Notes: a model not told the origin generated them from the sequence alone. A stretch of DNA of 64,000 bases from Microthrixaceae bacterium (GCA_016702505.1 JADJDU010000001.1:602475-666474), one strand, 5' to 3'. Positions 44,363-54,500 are shown, counted from the first letter of the stretch. Made by a program: numbers and translations.

Positions 44363-46474
44363 GTGAGCCGACCGATCGGTGCTCGGATTCCACATCGGCC
44401 AGGCCTTGACCGGATCCGGGGGGCGGCGGTGGCGGCGACCGTCGCCTATCACTTGGGGTATCTCCCCGGTGGGTTCATCGGTGTCGACGTGTTCTTCGTG
44501 CTGTCGGGCTTCTTGGTGACGTCCCTTCTGCTGACCGAGGTGGAGCCGGACGGCTCGGAAACGAGCCGAGCCGCCATCGACCTTCGCTCATTCTGGGTGG
44601 CGCGGCTTCGTCGGCTCACCCCGGCGGTGCTGGTGGTGACACCCACGGTTCTGTGGACGGCACGGGTTGCTGGATGGCCTGCATCGCGTCTCGACGAACT
44701 GGCCGTGGATGGCGCGGCCACGCTGACCTGGTGGCAGAACTGGCGTCAGATCCTGGCTGGGCAGAGCTACTGGGACCCGAGCCCGAGCCCGTTCCGGCAC
44801 GCATGGAGCCTGTCCATCGAAGAGCAGTACTACCTGGTGTGGCCCCTGGTGGCGGCGCTGGTGGTGGTCGGGCTGGCTCGTCGGTCTGGCTGGAACCCGT
44901 GGTTGCTTCGTCGATCGATCGCAACGGTGGCCGGGCTGGGCGCGCTCGTGAGCGCGGCCTGGCATGTGATCCTGGCCCATCGCCTGGACCGAGCCGATCT
45001 GTCTCGTGTCTACCTGGGCACCGACACGCGCGTGTTCGCGTTGCTGATCGGTTGTGCGCTGGCATGTTCCCGCTGGGGGCTTAGACGCTCGTTCACACGG
45101 GAGGATCCCGACGATGGCGCCCCGGCCCCTGATGATCCCCCTAGTCGCCACCGTGCTGGCGATACGGCCGGTGAGGTCGGTACCACGGCTGGGCTTCGAA
45201 ATGCGGGGGCCGTGTCGACGGTGGTGCTCGTCATCCTCGCCATGATGATGGAGGTCGACGATCCGAGGCTGTTCCGATCCGGCGGTTTCGTGGCCGTCGC
45301 CATGTTGGCAGCGGTGGTGGTGGCTGGTCAGGCGGCGCCGCCCCGGCTTTCCCCTGCCACAGCGCCGATGGGGCTGGGATGGGTCGTGGGCGGTCTGCTG
45401 TCGTGGTTGGGAAGTCGCTCCTATGCCATCTACCTGTGGTCGTGGCCGATCCAGGTGCTGGCCTCCTACCGCTGGCCGACCATGGCCCGTGGGCTCCTGA
45501 GCGCTGGGGTGGTGGTGTCGGCCTTGGTGGCGGCCGAGGTGTCTCACCGCCTGGTCGAAGATCCCCTCCGTCGGGGCCGGGGCTGGGCCGCGGCGCCTTG
45601 GCGACGTCGTCCGGCCTGGGTGCTGGGCGTCGTTACGGCCTCGGTCTCGGTGATCGGTGCCTACGGCGCGGCCACGGTGGCCCCGGTGCACCAACGTCTC
45701 GAGACCGCCGATGCTCTCGAGCAGGCACTGGCCAGACCATCCATGCCACCCGAGGCTTCAGGATCGGGTGCCGAAGGGTTGGGCGTCCTGGTGATAGGTG
45801 ACAGCGTGAGCTTCACCATCGGGCTGTACAAGCCTGAACGCGATGCACTGCCGGCCGGGCTGCGGTGGTTGGACAGCCGTGCGGTGATCGGTTGCGGCGT
45901 AATGGCCGCCCAAGGCTGGGAGTACCCCGATGACGAGGGCGGCTTCGTCGTTCCATCGTCGGGGGATTGCGTACGCCAAGCCGACGCCGAGAAGCTGGGG
46001 CTGGCCCAGCGGCCCGATGTGGTGGTCACGTTCCCAGGCGCTTGGGAGACCGAGGCGGTCAGGTCCCCCGATGGTGAGGTCGTTGCGGCCCGGTCGCCTC
46101 GAATGGCAGAGGTCCTCAGCGACAATCTGGTGGCTCGGGCCACTGAGGCTCACCGCGTTGGGGCTGCGTTCATAGTCGTCGCATGGGCATGCCCGGGCGA
46201 AGGAACCCCGCCGGGCCGCGCTGATCCGGAGTTCATCGACTGGGTGAACGGTGTGTTCCGCTCGGCCATGGGCCGGGCCCGTCGTTCCGGTGCCGATGCT
46301 CGCTACCTCGAGCCCGGCCCCGAGAGTTGCACCGGGGGGCTGGCCGGGACCCCCACCGAAGCCCGCCGTGGATGGATGGCTGACAGCAACCACGTGTTGG
46401 GCTGGGAACAAGGCCTGTCGTTCTGGAACGAGTGGCTGGGCCCGGCCCTGGTGGAGGAGATGACCCAGCGGTAG
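44363..46474 (+). CDS. Acyltransferase-3 / SGNH two-domain membrane protein (OafA-like)
   Basis: A 703-residue protein. Residues 1-400: acyltransferase family 3 with about ten transmembrane helices, including GLDRIRGAAVAATVAYHLGYLPGGFIGVDVFFVLSGFLVT (the RPLDGLRA-like start and catalytic His) and AWSLSIEEQYYLVWPL. Residues 460-703: a periplasmic SGNH domain with VLVIGDSVSFTIGLY and a C-terminal HVLGWEQGL region; the DxxH motif is weak. Such proteins O-acylate cell-surface glycans. It starts 2 nt after the M16 stop (GTG in GAGTGAG), so the genes are co-transcribed. Confidence 0.88.
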   Translation: MSRPIGARIPHRPGLDRIRGAAVAATVAYHLGYLPGGFIGVDVFFVLSGFLVTSLLLTEVEPDGSETSRAAIDLRSFWVARLRRLTPAVLVVTPTVLWTARVAGWPASRLDELAVDGAATLTWWQNWRQILAGQSYWDPSPSPFRHAWSLSIEEQYYLVWPLVAALVVVGLARRSGWNPWLLRRSIATVAGLGALVSAAWHVILAHRLDRADLSRVYLGTDTRVFALLIGCALACSRWGLRRSFTREDPDDGAPAPDDPPSRHRAGDTAGEVGTTAGLRNAGAVSTVVLVILAMMMEVDDPRLFRSGGFVAVAMLAAVVVAGQAAPPRLSPATAPMGLGWVVGGLLSWLGSRSYAIYLWSWPIQVLASYRWPTMARGLLSAGVVVSALVAAEVSHRLVEDPLRRGRGWAAAPWRRRPAWVLGVVTASVSVIGAYGAATVAPVHQRLETADALEQALARPSMPPEASGSGAEGLGVLVIGDSVSFTIGLYKPERDALPAGLRWLDSRAVIGCGVMAAQGWEYPDDEGGFVVPSSGDCVRQADAEKLGLAQRPDVVVTFPGAWETEAVRSPDGEVVAARSPRMAEVLSDNLVARATEAHRVGAAFIVVAWACPGEGTPPGRADPEFIDWVNGVFRSAMGRARRSGADARYLEPGPESCTGGLAGTPTEARRGWMADSNHVLGWEQGLSFWNEWLGPALVEEMTQR

Positions 46475-46694
46475 CCGGACGATCTTGGCTCGCTGGGGCT
46501 CGCGATGTCTCTGGCGTCGGGACCACGAGAACCTCGAGATCGGTCGCGTGCGTTCACGACGGAGTTCTATGTGGCCGACACTGCGGGGGTGGGCTCGTGC
46601 GCGACGTGGTCGCGCGTGGGCCATACTTCGACGGCAGTCGGCCGCGGTGAATCGACTGCACTCCATCCCCAAAACCGCCGGAACGGAGCACACC

Positions 46695-47195
46695 ATGGGA
46701 TTCCTCGACAAGGCCATGTCTCAGGTCCAACAGGCCGCCAAGCAGGGCCAGGACAAGATCGACGACATGCAGGCCAAGAAGCGCTCCGACGGCCTCCTGC
46801 GTGACCTCGGGGCCTGGTACTACGCCACCCAGACCGGCAGGGACAACGGTCAGGGCGAGTCCGAGATCGCACGCATCACCGCTGAGCTCCAGGCCCACGA
46901 GGCCGAGCACGGCCAGCTCGGCAGCGCCCACGAGGAGGCGGCTGCCCCTGCGGCCGCGCCTCCTCCTCCGGGTGGATCCGGAGTCGCACCACCGCCCCCC
47001 GGTGGTGACCCGGCCGCCGCGCCGCCTCCTCCGGGGTCGGTGACCCCGCCCCCGCCCCCTGGGTCGGTAGCTCCGCCTCCTCCTCCCGGCTCGGTGACCC
47101 CGCCCCCACCCCCTGGGTCGGTAGCTCCGCCTCCTCCTCCTGGTTCGGTTGCTCCGCCCCCTCCTCCAGGCGCGGTCTCAGGCGAAGAGGGCTGA
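46695..47195 (+). CDS. Small helical protein with proline-rich repeat tail
   Basis: A 166-residue protein. GGAG stands 7 nt before the ATG. Residues 1-80 are charged and helical (FLDKAMSQVQQAAKQGQDKIDDMQAKKRSDGLL), then a Pro/Ala/Gly tail with six 9-residue units of the form PPPPPGSV[T/A] (from about residue 105). The stop codon overlaps the dapB ATG (TGATG), so translation is coupled. Resembles actinobacterial small proteins with WW/SH3-type or surface-linking proline tails. No enzymatic motif; function unknown. Confidence 0.8.
   Translation: MGFLDKAMSQVQQAAKQGQDKIDDMQAKKRSDGLLRDLGAWYYATQTGRDNGQGESEIARITAELQAHEAEHGQLGSAHEEAAAPAAAPPPPGGSGVAPPPPGGDPAAAPPPPGSVTPPPPPGSVAPPPPPGSVTPPPPPGSVAPPPPPGSVAPPPPPGAVSGEEG
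47030..47180 (+). repeat. 27-bp tandem repeats encoding PPPPPGSV units
   Basis: About six 27-bp units within the proline-rich gene, alternating Thr and Ala ends, so part of it has a 54-bp higher-order period. High C content makes this tract prone to slippage and assembly error. Confidence 0.8.
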
Positions 47196-47986
47196 TGAAC
47201 CAGCCGATCGCCGTCGGTGTCTTCGGCGCGGCCGGGCGCATGGGCGCCACCGTGTGCCGCGCCGTGGTCGACGACCCCGCGCTGACTCTGGTTGCAGCGG
47301 TAGACCCCGGTGCGGCGGGCCAGGCGTTGCGGGAGGTCGCTGGTGTCGACGTCGACATGGAGGTGGCGGGCCGGGCCGAACACCTCGATGTCGCACCTCA
47401 GGTGATGGTCGACTTCACCCACTTGGAGGCGGCCCGCCACAACCTGGCCTGGTGCGCTGATCATCGGGTTCATGCCGTCGTGGGAACCACCGGGTTCACC
47501 GATGATGATCTGGACCGGTTTCGGGGCTCGTTCACCGGCTCCAACTGCCTGATCGCGCCCAACTTCGCCATTGGTGCCATCTTGATGATGCGATTCGCGG
47601 AGATGGCTGCGCCCTATTTCGAGACCGCCGAGGTGATCGAGTACCACCACGACGCCAAGCTCGATTCACCGTCGGGCACCGCCATGCGGACCGTGGAACG
47701 GATGGCGGCCGCCAACTCGAACTGGGCACCCGACCCAACCGTGACCCACACCGTGGCCGGCGCCCGGGGTGGCGAGGCGGCACCGGGCATCCGCGTCCAC
47801 GCGGTCCGGATGAGAGGGATGGTCGCCCACCAAGAGGTGCTGCTGGGGACCACCGGGCAGACTCTCCAGATCCGCCACGACTCCTATGACCGAACCAGCT
47901 TCATGCCCGGTGTGGTCCTGGCCTGTAAGCGAATTGCCGATCACGCCGGCGTGAACATCGGCCTGGACCCATTGCTCGACCTCTAG
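47195..47986 (+). CDS. dapB: 4-hydroxy-tetrahydrodipicolinate reductase
   Basis: A 263-residue NAD(P)H-dependent enzyme that reduces the DapA product to tetrahydrodipicolinate. N-terminal Rossmann motif GVFGAAGRMGATVC, VDFTHLEA and VVGTTGF, then the tetramerising and substrate domain with EYHHDAKLDSPSGTA (catalytic His-His and Lys). ATG overlaps the stop of the proline-rich gene. Its own stop codon falls in repeat R2/R3 (47985 onward). Feeds dapD (6.9 kb), and is supplied by dapA (54.6 kb). Confidence 0.95.
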   Translation: MNQPIAVGVFGAAGRMGATVCRAVVDDPALTLVAAVDPGAAGQALREVAGVDVDMEVAGRAEHLDVAPQVMVDFTHLEAARHNLAWCADHRVHAVVGTTGFTDDDLDRFRGSFTGSNCLIAPNFAIGAILMMRFAEMAAPYFETAEVIEYHHDAKLDSPSGTAMRTVERMAAANSNWAPDPTVTHTVAGARGGEAAPGIRVHAVRMRGMVAHQEVLLGTTGQTLQIRHDSYDRTSFMPGVVLACKRIADHAGVNIGLDPLLDL

Positions 47987-48030
47987 CCTGGATCCGCCAC
48001 GAAGGGCTCTGCCCCCGAACCCCCGCCATG
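47985..48030. repeat. Intergenic repeat R2/R3 copy after dapB
   Basis: AGCCTGGATCC (R2 start, one base after the last dapB codon) joins directly to the R3 sequence at 47994-48027, which matches 36030-36063 at 33 of 34 bases. Confidence 0.75.
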
Positions 48031-48032
48031 TC

Positions 48033-48069
48033 CAGCGACGACGGCTGGACCTACCCGCTCGGGTCCTGG
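48033..48069 (+). repeat. Intergenic repeat R1, copy C (core)
   Basis: CAGCGACGACGGCTGGACC then TACCCGCTCGGGTCCTGG. Same core as copies A, B and D, with the GGACC-N10-GGTCC stem, running straight into an R2 unit. Confidence 0.75.
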
Positions 48070-48102
48070 AGCCTGGATCCGCCGAAAGGCGGAGCCTTCC
48101 GG
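48068..48102 (+). repeat. Intergenic repeat R2, copy 2
   Basis: GGAGCCTGGATCCGCCGAAA then GGCGGAGCCTTCCGG. Matches 35917-35950 at all but one or two bases, and forms most of the same inner hairpin. It directly precedes the stop of the VTT gene (48103). Confidence 0.75.
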
Positions 48103-48984
48103 TCAGGTGGGGTCGGTACCCGCTGGTCCTTGGTCGGGGGAGACCGGGGTCGCGGCCTCGGCGGCCTCTTCCGCCTCGATGGCCTCGATCTCCTCTTCGA
48201 TTCGGAGCAGGTCCTCGACGTCCTCCCGTCCACCGCGACGGTCGCCCCAGATCGTGAACCCGACCATGGCGATCGACAGCACCAACAGGGGCCAGCGATA
48301 GTCGGAGATGAAGCCTCGGACCGATGAGAGTTGATCTTCGAACACACTCGAGAACATCCGAACCAAGACCAGCCTGACCGCCGTGCCCACCACGTTGGCG
48401 GCCATGAACGCTCCCCACGTCATACCTGCGGCCCCGGCGAACAGGCATACCGGGTTGTTGGGTGCGATGGCGACCACGGGGATGCGAGCCTTGTCGAACC
48501 ACTTCTCGAGTTGGCGTAGTAGTTCGCCGTAGGTCGGAGCGGTGCGCTCCATCCAGCGGATGGCCCCATCGCCGTACCATCGGCCCAGCAGGAAGAACAG
48601 CGGGTCGGGGCCGAGCAGGCGCAAGAAGCCGACCACATAGAACGACCAGGCATCGAGTTCCCCGGCGGCCAGCGCCAGGTTGCGGTTTTGGGCGTTCATG
48701 GCGATGAACAGCAGCGGACGTTCGCTCACCAGCACGGACATGAAGGCGTTGCCGACGTATGACGCCACCACGAAGGCGATGAGGGTGCCAACCACCAGGT
48801 TGCGGGCCAACTTGCTCGGCGGTCCCGGGTGAGAGCGCCCGGCCGAGGCGGGTCGGGCGCGAGCGCCGGTGTCGGCATCGCCCGTGGTCGAGGTGGAGTC
48901 CGTGGCCCCTGCATCGATGGAATCCAAGGGGACCAAGTGTGACAGGTCCGGCCGCTCTGAAGGGGGAGACGCCATCGCCGCCAT
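48103..48984 (-). CDS. DedA/VTT-type membrane protein
   Basis: A 293-residue membrane protein. Soluble N-terminus of about 55 residues rich in Ser, Thr, Asp and Ala, then several hydrophobic segments (about 58-80, 90-125, 175-215, 225-245) with the VTT-domain features FLLGRWYGDGAIRW, EKWFDKARIPVVAIAPNNPVCLFAGAAGMTWGAFMAANVVGTAVRLVLVR, and a C-terminal acidic tail (EEEIEAIEAEEAAEAATPV). Family members are lipid scramblases or proton-dependent transporters; the exact role is not readable. Its stop abuts the R2 repeat. Confidence 0.8.
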   Translation of the reverse strand: MAAMASPPSERPDLSHLVPLDSIDAGATDSTSTTGDADTGARARPASAGRSHPGPPSKLARNLVVGTLIAFVVASYVGNAFMSVLVSERPLLFIAMNAQNRNLALAAGELDAWSFYVVGFLRLLGPDPLFFLLGRWYGDGAIRWMERTAPTYGELLRQLEKWFDKARIPVVAIAPNNPVCLFAGAAGMTWGAFMAANVVGTAVRLVLVRMFSSVFEDQLSSVRGFISDYRWPLLVLSIAMVGFTIWGDRRGGREDVEDLLRIEEEIEAIEAEEAAEAATPVSPDQGPAGTDPT

Positions 48985-49059
48985 GGCCTAGGTTCGGCGC
49001 CGCCGCGGCCGGCCCTCACGGTGGCGTCGTCGAAAACCGATCAAGAAGAGGTATCGCCC

Positions 49060-50694
<1,635 letters not shown>

Positions 50695-50784
50695 CCGGCC
50701 CCAGCGATGATGGCCCTGGGGCTCGGACGGTAGGCCCAGCCCCGGGGCCGCTTGGGCATTTGTTGGGATCGACCGGGTCGGTCC

Positions 50785-50790
50785 TAGCCT
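50785..50790 (+). promoter_or_regulatory. Candidate -10 box of leaderless SURF1 gene
   Basis: TAGCCT ends 6 nt before the GTG at 50797. Confidence 0.45.
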
Positions 50791-50796
50791 CGGCCC

Positions 50797-51582
50797 GTGT
50801 CGCGGTACCGGTTTGCGCTTCGCCCCTGGTGGATCGTCTCGCACCTGTTCGTGTTGGCTCTGGTTGCGGCCATGGTCAGCGCCGGGATCTGGCAGCTCAG
50901 CCGCCGCCAGGAGAAGCGCGATCGCAACGACCGGGTCGAGGCCCGCTCCGCCTTGGACCCCGTCGATGTCCAGGGTCTGGCCGCGCCAGGTGATTTCGAC
51001 TCCGCTGGAGACCTCGAGTTCCGGCGGGTCACGGCCACGGGGCGGTACCTGGCGGACGAGGAGGTGCTGGTTCGCTCCCGCACCATGGAGGGGGCGCCAG
51101 GGTCGTGGGTGTTGACCCCGCTGGCCCTGGATGATGGAACGGCGGTGGTGGTCAACCGAGGCTGGATTCCCAACACCGGCGATCTCCACGCCGTGCCCGA
51201 CGAATCCAAGGCTCCGGTCGGGCCAGTCGAGGTGAGCGGCCTGGTTCGGCTCACCGAGACCCGGGGACGGTTCGGGCCCCACGATCCGGCCACCGGTCAA
51301 CTGACCGACCTAGCCCGGGCGGACGTGGCTCGTGTCGATCAACAGGTCGACGCCGATGTCTTGCCGTTCTGGGTGCAGATGCTCGAACAGGTGCCAACGC
51401 CGGACCTTTTCCACAATCCGGCCCCGGTTCCGGCCCCGGACATGGACGAAGGCCCCCACCTCTCCTATGCCGTCCAGTGGTTCATATTCACCACGGTCGC
51501 GGTGGTGGGCTACCCGCTGATCCTTCGGCGACGAGCCCGGGAGCAGAGCTCGTCGGGTGCAGATGCGGAACCGGTCGACTGA
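50797..51582 (+). CDS. SURF1-family protein, cytochrome oxidase assembly
   Basis: A 261-residue protein with one transmembrane helix at each end (about 17-36, HLFVLALVAAMVSAGIWQLSRRQEKR, and about 225-245, YAVQWFIFTTVAVVGYPLILRRRA) and a soluble loop between, containing GRYLADEEVLVRSRTMEGAPGSWVLTPLALDDGTAVVVNRGWIP. SURF1 helps insert heme a into cytochrome c oxidase. No cox gene is in the window, so the oxidase must be elsewhere. GTG start, leaderless by the upstream -10 box. Confidence 0.87.
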   Translation: MSRYRFALRPWWIVSHLFVLALVAAMVSAGIWQLSRRQEKRDRNDRVEARSALDPVDVQGLAAPGDFDSAGDLEFRRVTATGRYLADEEVLVRSRTMEGAPGSWVLTPLALDDGTAVVVNRGWIPNTGDLHAVPDESKAPVGPVEVSGLVRLTETRGRFGPHDPATGQLTDLARADVARVDQQVDADVLPFWVQMLEQVPTPDLFHNPAPVPAPDMDEGPHLSYAVQWFIFTTVAVVGYPLILRRRAREQSSSGADAEPVD

Positions 51583-51660
51583 CCTCGCACCTGTTGTCGC
51601 GAGTTCTTGTGTGTTCTCGGTCACCTCACCGCCTTGGTATTCGCCCTAGTGTCGAGTGGT

Positions 51661-52245
51661 GTGGCTGATGACGTCCGCACCCGGATCCTTGCCGCCACGG
51701 TGGTTTGCCTGGGGCGGTACGGGATAGCCAAGACCACCGTGGACGACGCGGCCCGGGAGGCCGGAGTGGCCCGGGCCACGGTGTACCGGCATTTCGCCGA
51801 CGGCAAGGATCAGGTGATCGGAGAGGCCATCACCTGGGCGGTCGGTCAGTTCTTCAACGAACTGGCCGAGGCGGTCGCCGACGCCCCCGACTTCCCGACC
51901 ATGCTCGAACGGGCGGTGATGCACGCCCATCGGGCGGTCGACGAACACGAGGTGCTCCAGAAGGTGTTGGAGACCGAACCAGAGAGGCTTCTGCCCCAGC
52001 TGACCCAGTCGGCGCCGCTGGTGCAGGCGGCGGTACGCGCCTACTTCGCCGAGCAGTTGGCGGCCGAGGAGCTGTGCCCCGGCGTGGACCCAGACCGGGC
52101 CGCGGACTGGCTCAGCCGGATGGGACTGTCGTTCATCTTGTCGGAGGGGCGGTGGGACCTGACCGATGAAGCGACGGTCAGCCGTTTGGTTCGAGACGAG
52201 CTCCTGGTCGGGATTCTGGCCGACCCCAAGCGATCAGGTCCCTGA
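51661..52245 (+). CDS. TetR-family transcriptional regulator (first)
   Basis: A 194-residue repressor. The N-terminal helix-turn-helix region (about 1-50, TRILAATVVCLGRYGIAKTTVDDAAREAGVARATVYRHFADGKDQVI) is typical; the ligand-binding C-terminal domain is helical and unassigned. GTG 51661 is 8 nt after TAGTGT (51647-51652), again a leaderless layout. The paralogue at 52413 is of the same family (VHxxHRE-like differences in the ligand domain), so the two may cross-regulate. Confidence 0.85.
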   Translation: MADDVRTRILAATVVCLGRYGIAKTTVDDAAREAGVARATVYRHFADGKDQVIGEAITWAVGQFFNELAEAVADAPDFPTMLERAVMHAHRAVDEHEVLQKVLETEPERLLPQLTQSAPLVQAAVRAYFAEQLAAEELCPGVDPDRAADWLSRMGLSFILSEGRWDLTDEATVSRLVRDELLVGILADPKRSGP

Positions 52246-52323
52246 CCCTGTTCGGGCCAGGAACCTGATGGTCTAGGCCGAGTTTTCGATGTGATCGCGT
52301 CGATCGACCTACTCGTCCTTGGT

Positions 52324-52340
52324 CATCTGAAATTCAGATG
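52324..52340. promoter_or_regulatory. 17-bp perfect palindrome between the two TetR genes
   Basis: CATCTGAA-A-TTCAGATG: 8-bp perfect arms around one base. A TetR operator would look like this. Confidence 0.5.
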
Positions 52341-52380
52341 GGGGATCGGTGCGACGAATGTCACCAGGCAGGTCGTTGAC

Positions 52381-52411
52381 GATGAGACACAAGTATTCTT
52401 ATTGTCTCATC
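52381..52411. promoter_or_regulatory. Operator-like palindrome overlapping the promoter of the second TetR gene
   Basis: GATGAGACA (52381-52389) and TGTCTCATC (52403-52411) are perfect 9-bp arms around 13 nt. A TATTCT -10 candidate (52394-52399) lies in the centre, and the downstream arm ends 1 nt before the ATG. Binding would block initiation, as in TetR autoregulation. Confidence 0.6.
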
Positions 52412-52412
52412 C

Positions 52413-53105
52413 ATGGTCATCGAGGTAGCCGCCCCAGTTGTGCCTGGTGTGGAAGTCGCTGGGGCGCCGCCCGAACCGATGACCGGGGGCGCCGGACAGC
52501 TCGAGGAGCGGATCCTCGACGCAGCTGCGGGTCTGGTGGCGCGATGGGGGGTGGCCAAGACCTCGTTGGGTGACGTGGCCAAGGCGGCCGGATGCTCACG
52601 GGCAACGCTCTATCGCTCGTTTCCCGGCGGCAAGCACGACCTGTTCGCCGCTGTCGGCCAACGCGAGGTATCCAGCTACATCCAGTCCGTTGTCGAGGTC
52701 GTCGACGAGGCCGAGGACCTCACCGACGCCATGACCAGGGGGCTGGTGGTGGCGGCCCGGTTGTTGAGGGACCACGATGCCGCTCAGTTCGTGTTGGCCC
52801 ATGAGCCTGAGCTGGTCCTGCCGTTCCTGGGTTTCAAGCGGGTCGACCGGCTCTATGCCCACGTATCGGTCGTCATCGGCCCCCATCTCGAGCGTTTCGT
52901 CACCGCCGACCGCGCCGCGTGGCTCGCCGAATGGGGAGCTCGGCTGCTCATCACCTACATGTTCAACCCAGACCCCGACGTCGACCTCGTGAACGTCGAG
53001 GACGCCCGGGGCTTGGTGAGCACATTTGTGCTGCCAGCGTTCAATCATCAGGCCCAGTCCGAAGCCCTTCGGTTGGCCCACACCCTCCTTGCCGCCGATG
53101 GCTGA
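52413..53105 (+). CDS. TetR-family transcriptional regulator (second)
   Basis: A 230-residue repressor. The helix-turn-helix domain is about residues 28-72 (EERILDAAAGLVARWGVAKTSLGDVAKAAGCSRATLYRSFPGGKHDLFAAV) and the C-terminal domain is helical, with LAHEPELVLPFLGFKRVDRLYAHVSVVIGPHLERF. The first 25 residues are a Val/Ala/Pro-rich extension. ATG 52413 is directly preceded by an operator-like palindrome. Next downstream is the diiron protein at 53234 on the same strand, a likely neighbour target. Confidence 0.87.
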   Translation: MVIEVAAPVVPGVEVAGAPPEPMTGGAGQLEERILDAAAGLVARWGVAKTSLGDVAKAAGCSRATLYRSFPGGKHDLFAAVGQREVSSYIQSVVEVVDEAEDLTDAMTRGLVVAARLLRDHDAAQFVLAHEPELVLPFLGFKRVDRLYAHVSVVIGPHLERFVTADRAAWLAEWGARLLITYMFNPDPDVDLVNVEDARGLVSTFVLPAFNHQAQSEALRLAHTLLAADG

Positions 53106-53233
53106 CCACTCGATGCCCATCCACCGGTGATTGCCGGTCACTTCGTTCGGCACTCAACCATCACCTCGAATCGGCCGTATCAACCACCAATCCCTCTCAA
53201 GCCCAGCCTCCAACCGACCACCCAGGGAGAACC

Positions 53234-54358
53234 ATGTCCCCCACCGAAGACATCATCGGCCGATCCGATCTGAACGACCTCGAGGCCATCCTCGCGGTGT
53301 CGGCACCAGATCGTGAAGAGTCGATCCGCGCCGTCCGGGACAACGCGGATGCCATCTTCACCTGGGACTACGAGAAGGGCGCTCGCCCGGCGCTCAACAA
53401 GCTGTACGAGAAGGCCAAGGTCTCCATGTGGAACGGCGAGACCGACCTCCCCTGGGACACCGTGGTCGACCAGGAAGAGGTGGCTCGCAACAACCAGGCG
53501 CTGTCGGGCGGATTCGAGATCCTCGACCTCGATCACACCCCCTTCGCCAAGTGGAGCGAGAAGGAGTGGTTGACCCTGGGCATGGAGTTCCAGAACTGGA
53601 GTCTCAGCCAGTTCATGCACGGCGAGCAGGGCGCTCTCATCTGTACGGCCAAGATCGTGGAGACCGTGCCTTGGATAGACGCCAAGTACTACGCCTCCAC
53701 TCAGGTCATGGATGAGGCCCGCCACGTCGAGGTGTTCGCCCGCTACCTGGACACCAAGCTCAACGGCCACTACCCGCTCAACGCTCACCTCGGCATGCTC
53801 CTCGAGGACATCATCGAGGACTCCCGCTGGGACATGACGTACCTGGGCATGCAGATCATGGTCGAGGGTCTGGCCCTGGCCGCTTTCGGCTTCATGCACC
53901 AGCTCAGCACCGAACCGCTTCTCAAGCAGTTGCTCCGCTACGTGATGAGCGATGAGGCCCGCCACGTGGCCTTCGGGGTGCTCAGCCTGCAGGAGTACTA
54001 CGCCGAGCTGACCTCGGCCGAGTTGATGGAACGCCAGGAGTTCGCATTCGAGGCCGCGGTGCGTATGCGGGACCGCTTCTTGCAGCAGGAGGTGTGGGAG
54101 CGCATGGGCCTCAACCCCAAGGACGTGCTGCCTCTGCTGATCCGCAACCCCAACCGGCTGCTCTTCCAGCAGATGCTCTTCACCAAGATCGTTCCCAACT
54201 GCAAGAAGTTGGGCCTGCTCGACGCCAACGACGGATGGCTCCGCCACCGCTTCGAAGACCTGGGCGTCATCCAGTTCGAGGACCTCACCGACACCAGCGA
54301 CGAGTACCAGGCCTTCGCCCTCAACGAGAGCGAGCTGGCCCCCGCCGAGGTCGCCTAG
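53234..54358 (+). CDS. Diiron ferritin-like protein, probable AurF/desaturase-type oxygenase
   Basis: A 374-residue ferritin-like four-helix protein. AGGGAG stands 5 nt before the ATG; the longer frame upstream is not coding. Two DEARH motifs give the iron ligands: MDEARHVEVFARYLD and SDEARHVAFGVLSLQEYY, with further carboxylates in MEFQNWSLSQFMHGEQGAL and ITMEGLALAAFG-like MIMVEGLALAAFGF. The pattern (two E/D-x-x-H ligand pairs plus lone Glu) fits a diiron oxygenase or a ribonucleotide-reductase-R2-like fold. Similar proteins in actinobacteria are annotated as ferritin-like or p-aminobenzoate-oxygenase-like. Ends 12 nt before R1 copy D and a terminator. Confidence 0.82.
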   Translation: MSPTEDIIGRSDLNDLEAILAVSAPDREESIRAVRDNADAIFTWDYEKGARPALNKLYEKAKVSMWNGETDLPWDTVVDQEEVARNNQALSGGFEILDLDHTPFAKWSEKEWLTLGMEFQNWSLSQFMHGEQGALICTAKIVETVPWIDAKYYASTQVMDEARHVEVFARYLDTKLNGHYPLNAHLGMLLEDIIEDSRWDMTYLGMQIMVEGLALAAFGFMHQLSTEPLLKQLLRYVMSDEARHVAFGVLSLQEYYAELTSAELMERQEFAFEAAVRMRDRFLQQEVWERMGLNPKDVLPLLIRNPNRLLFQQMLFTKIVPNCKKLGLLDANDGWLRHRFEDLGVIQFEDLTDTSDEYQAFALNESELAPAEVA

Positions 54359-54369
54359 GAGTTGGGCTG

Positions 54370-54474
54370 TAAGGCGAGCCGACGCATGAGCACGGCATGG
54401 CTAGACCGAGGCGAAGCGTCCGTCTGATCACCCTCGCAGCAACGACGACTGGACCTATCCACTAGGCCCCTAGG
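54370..54474 (+). repeat. Intergenic repeat R1, copy D (full length)
   Basis: AAGGCGAGCCGACGCATGAG, CACGGCATGGCTAGACCGAGG, CGAAGCGTCCGTCTGATCACC, CTCGCAGCAACGACGACTGG, ACCTATCCACTAGGCCCC. Same order and length as copy B (36185-36290, minus strand). Its hairpin is imperfect (GACCGAGGC-GAA-GCGTCCGTC). It lies directly after the diiron-protein stop and before a terminator. Confidence 0.85.
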
Positions 54475-54500
54475 TGCCCACCAGGTGTGCTCCCCCCACT

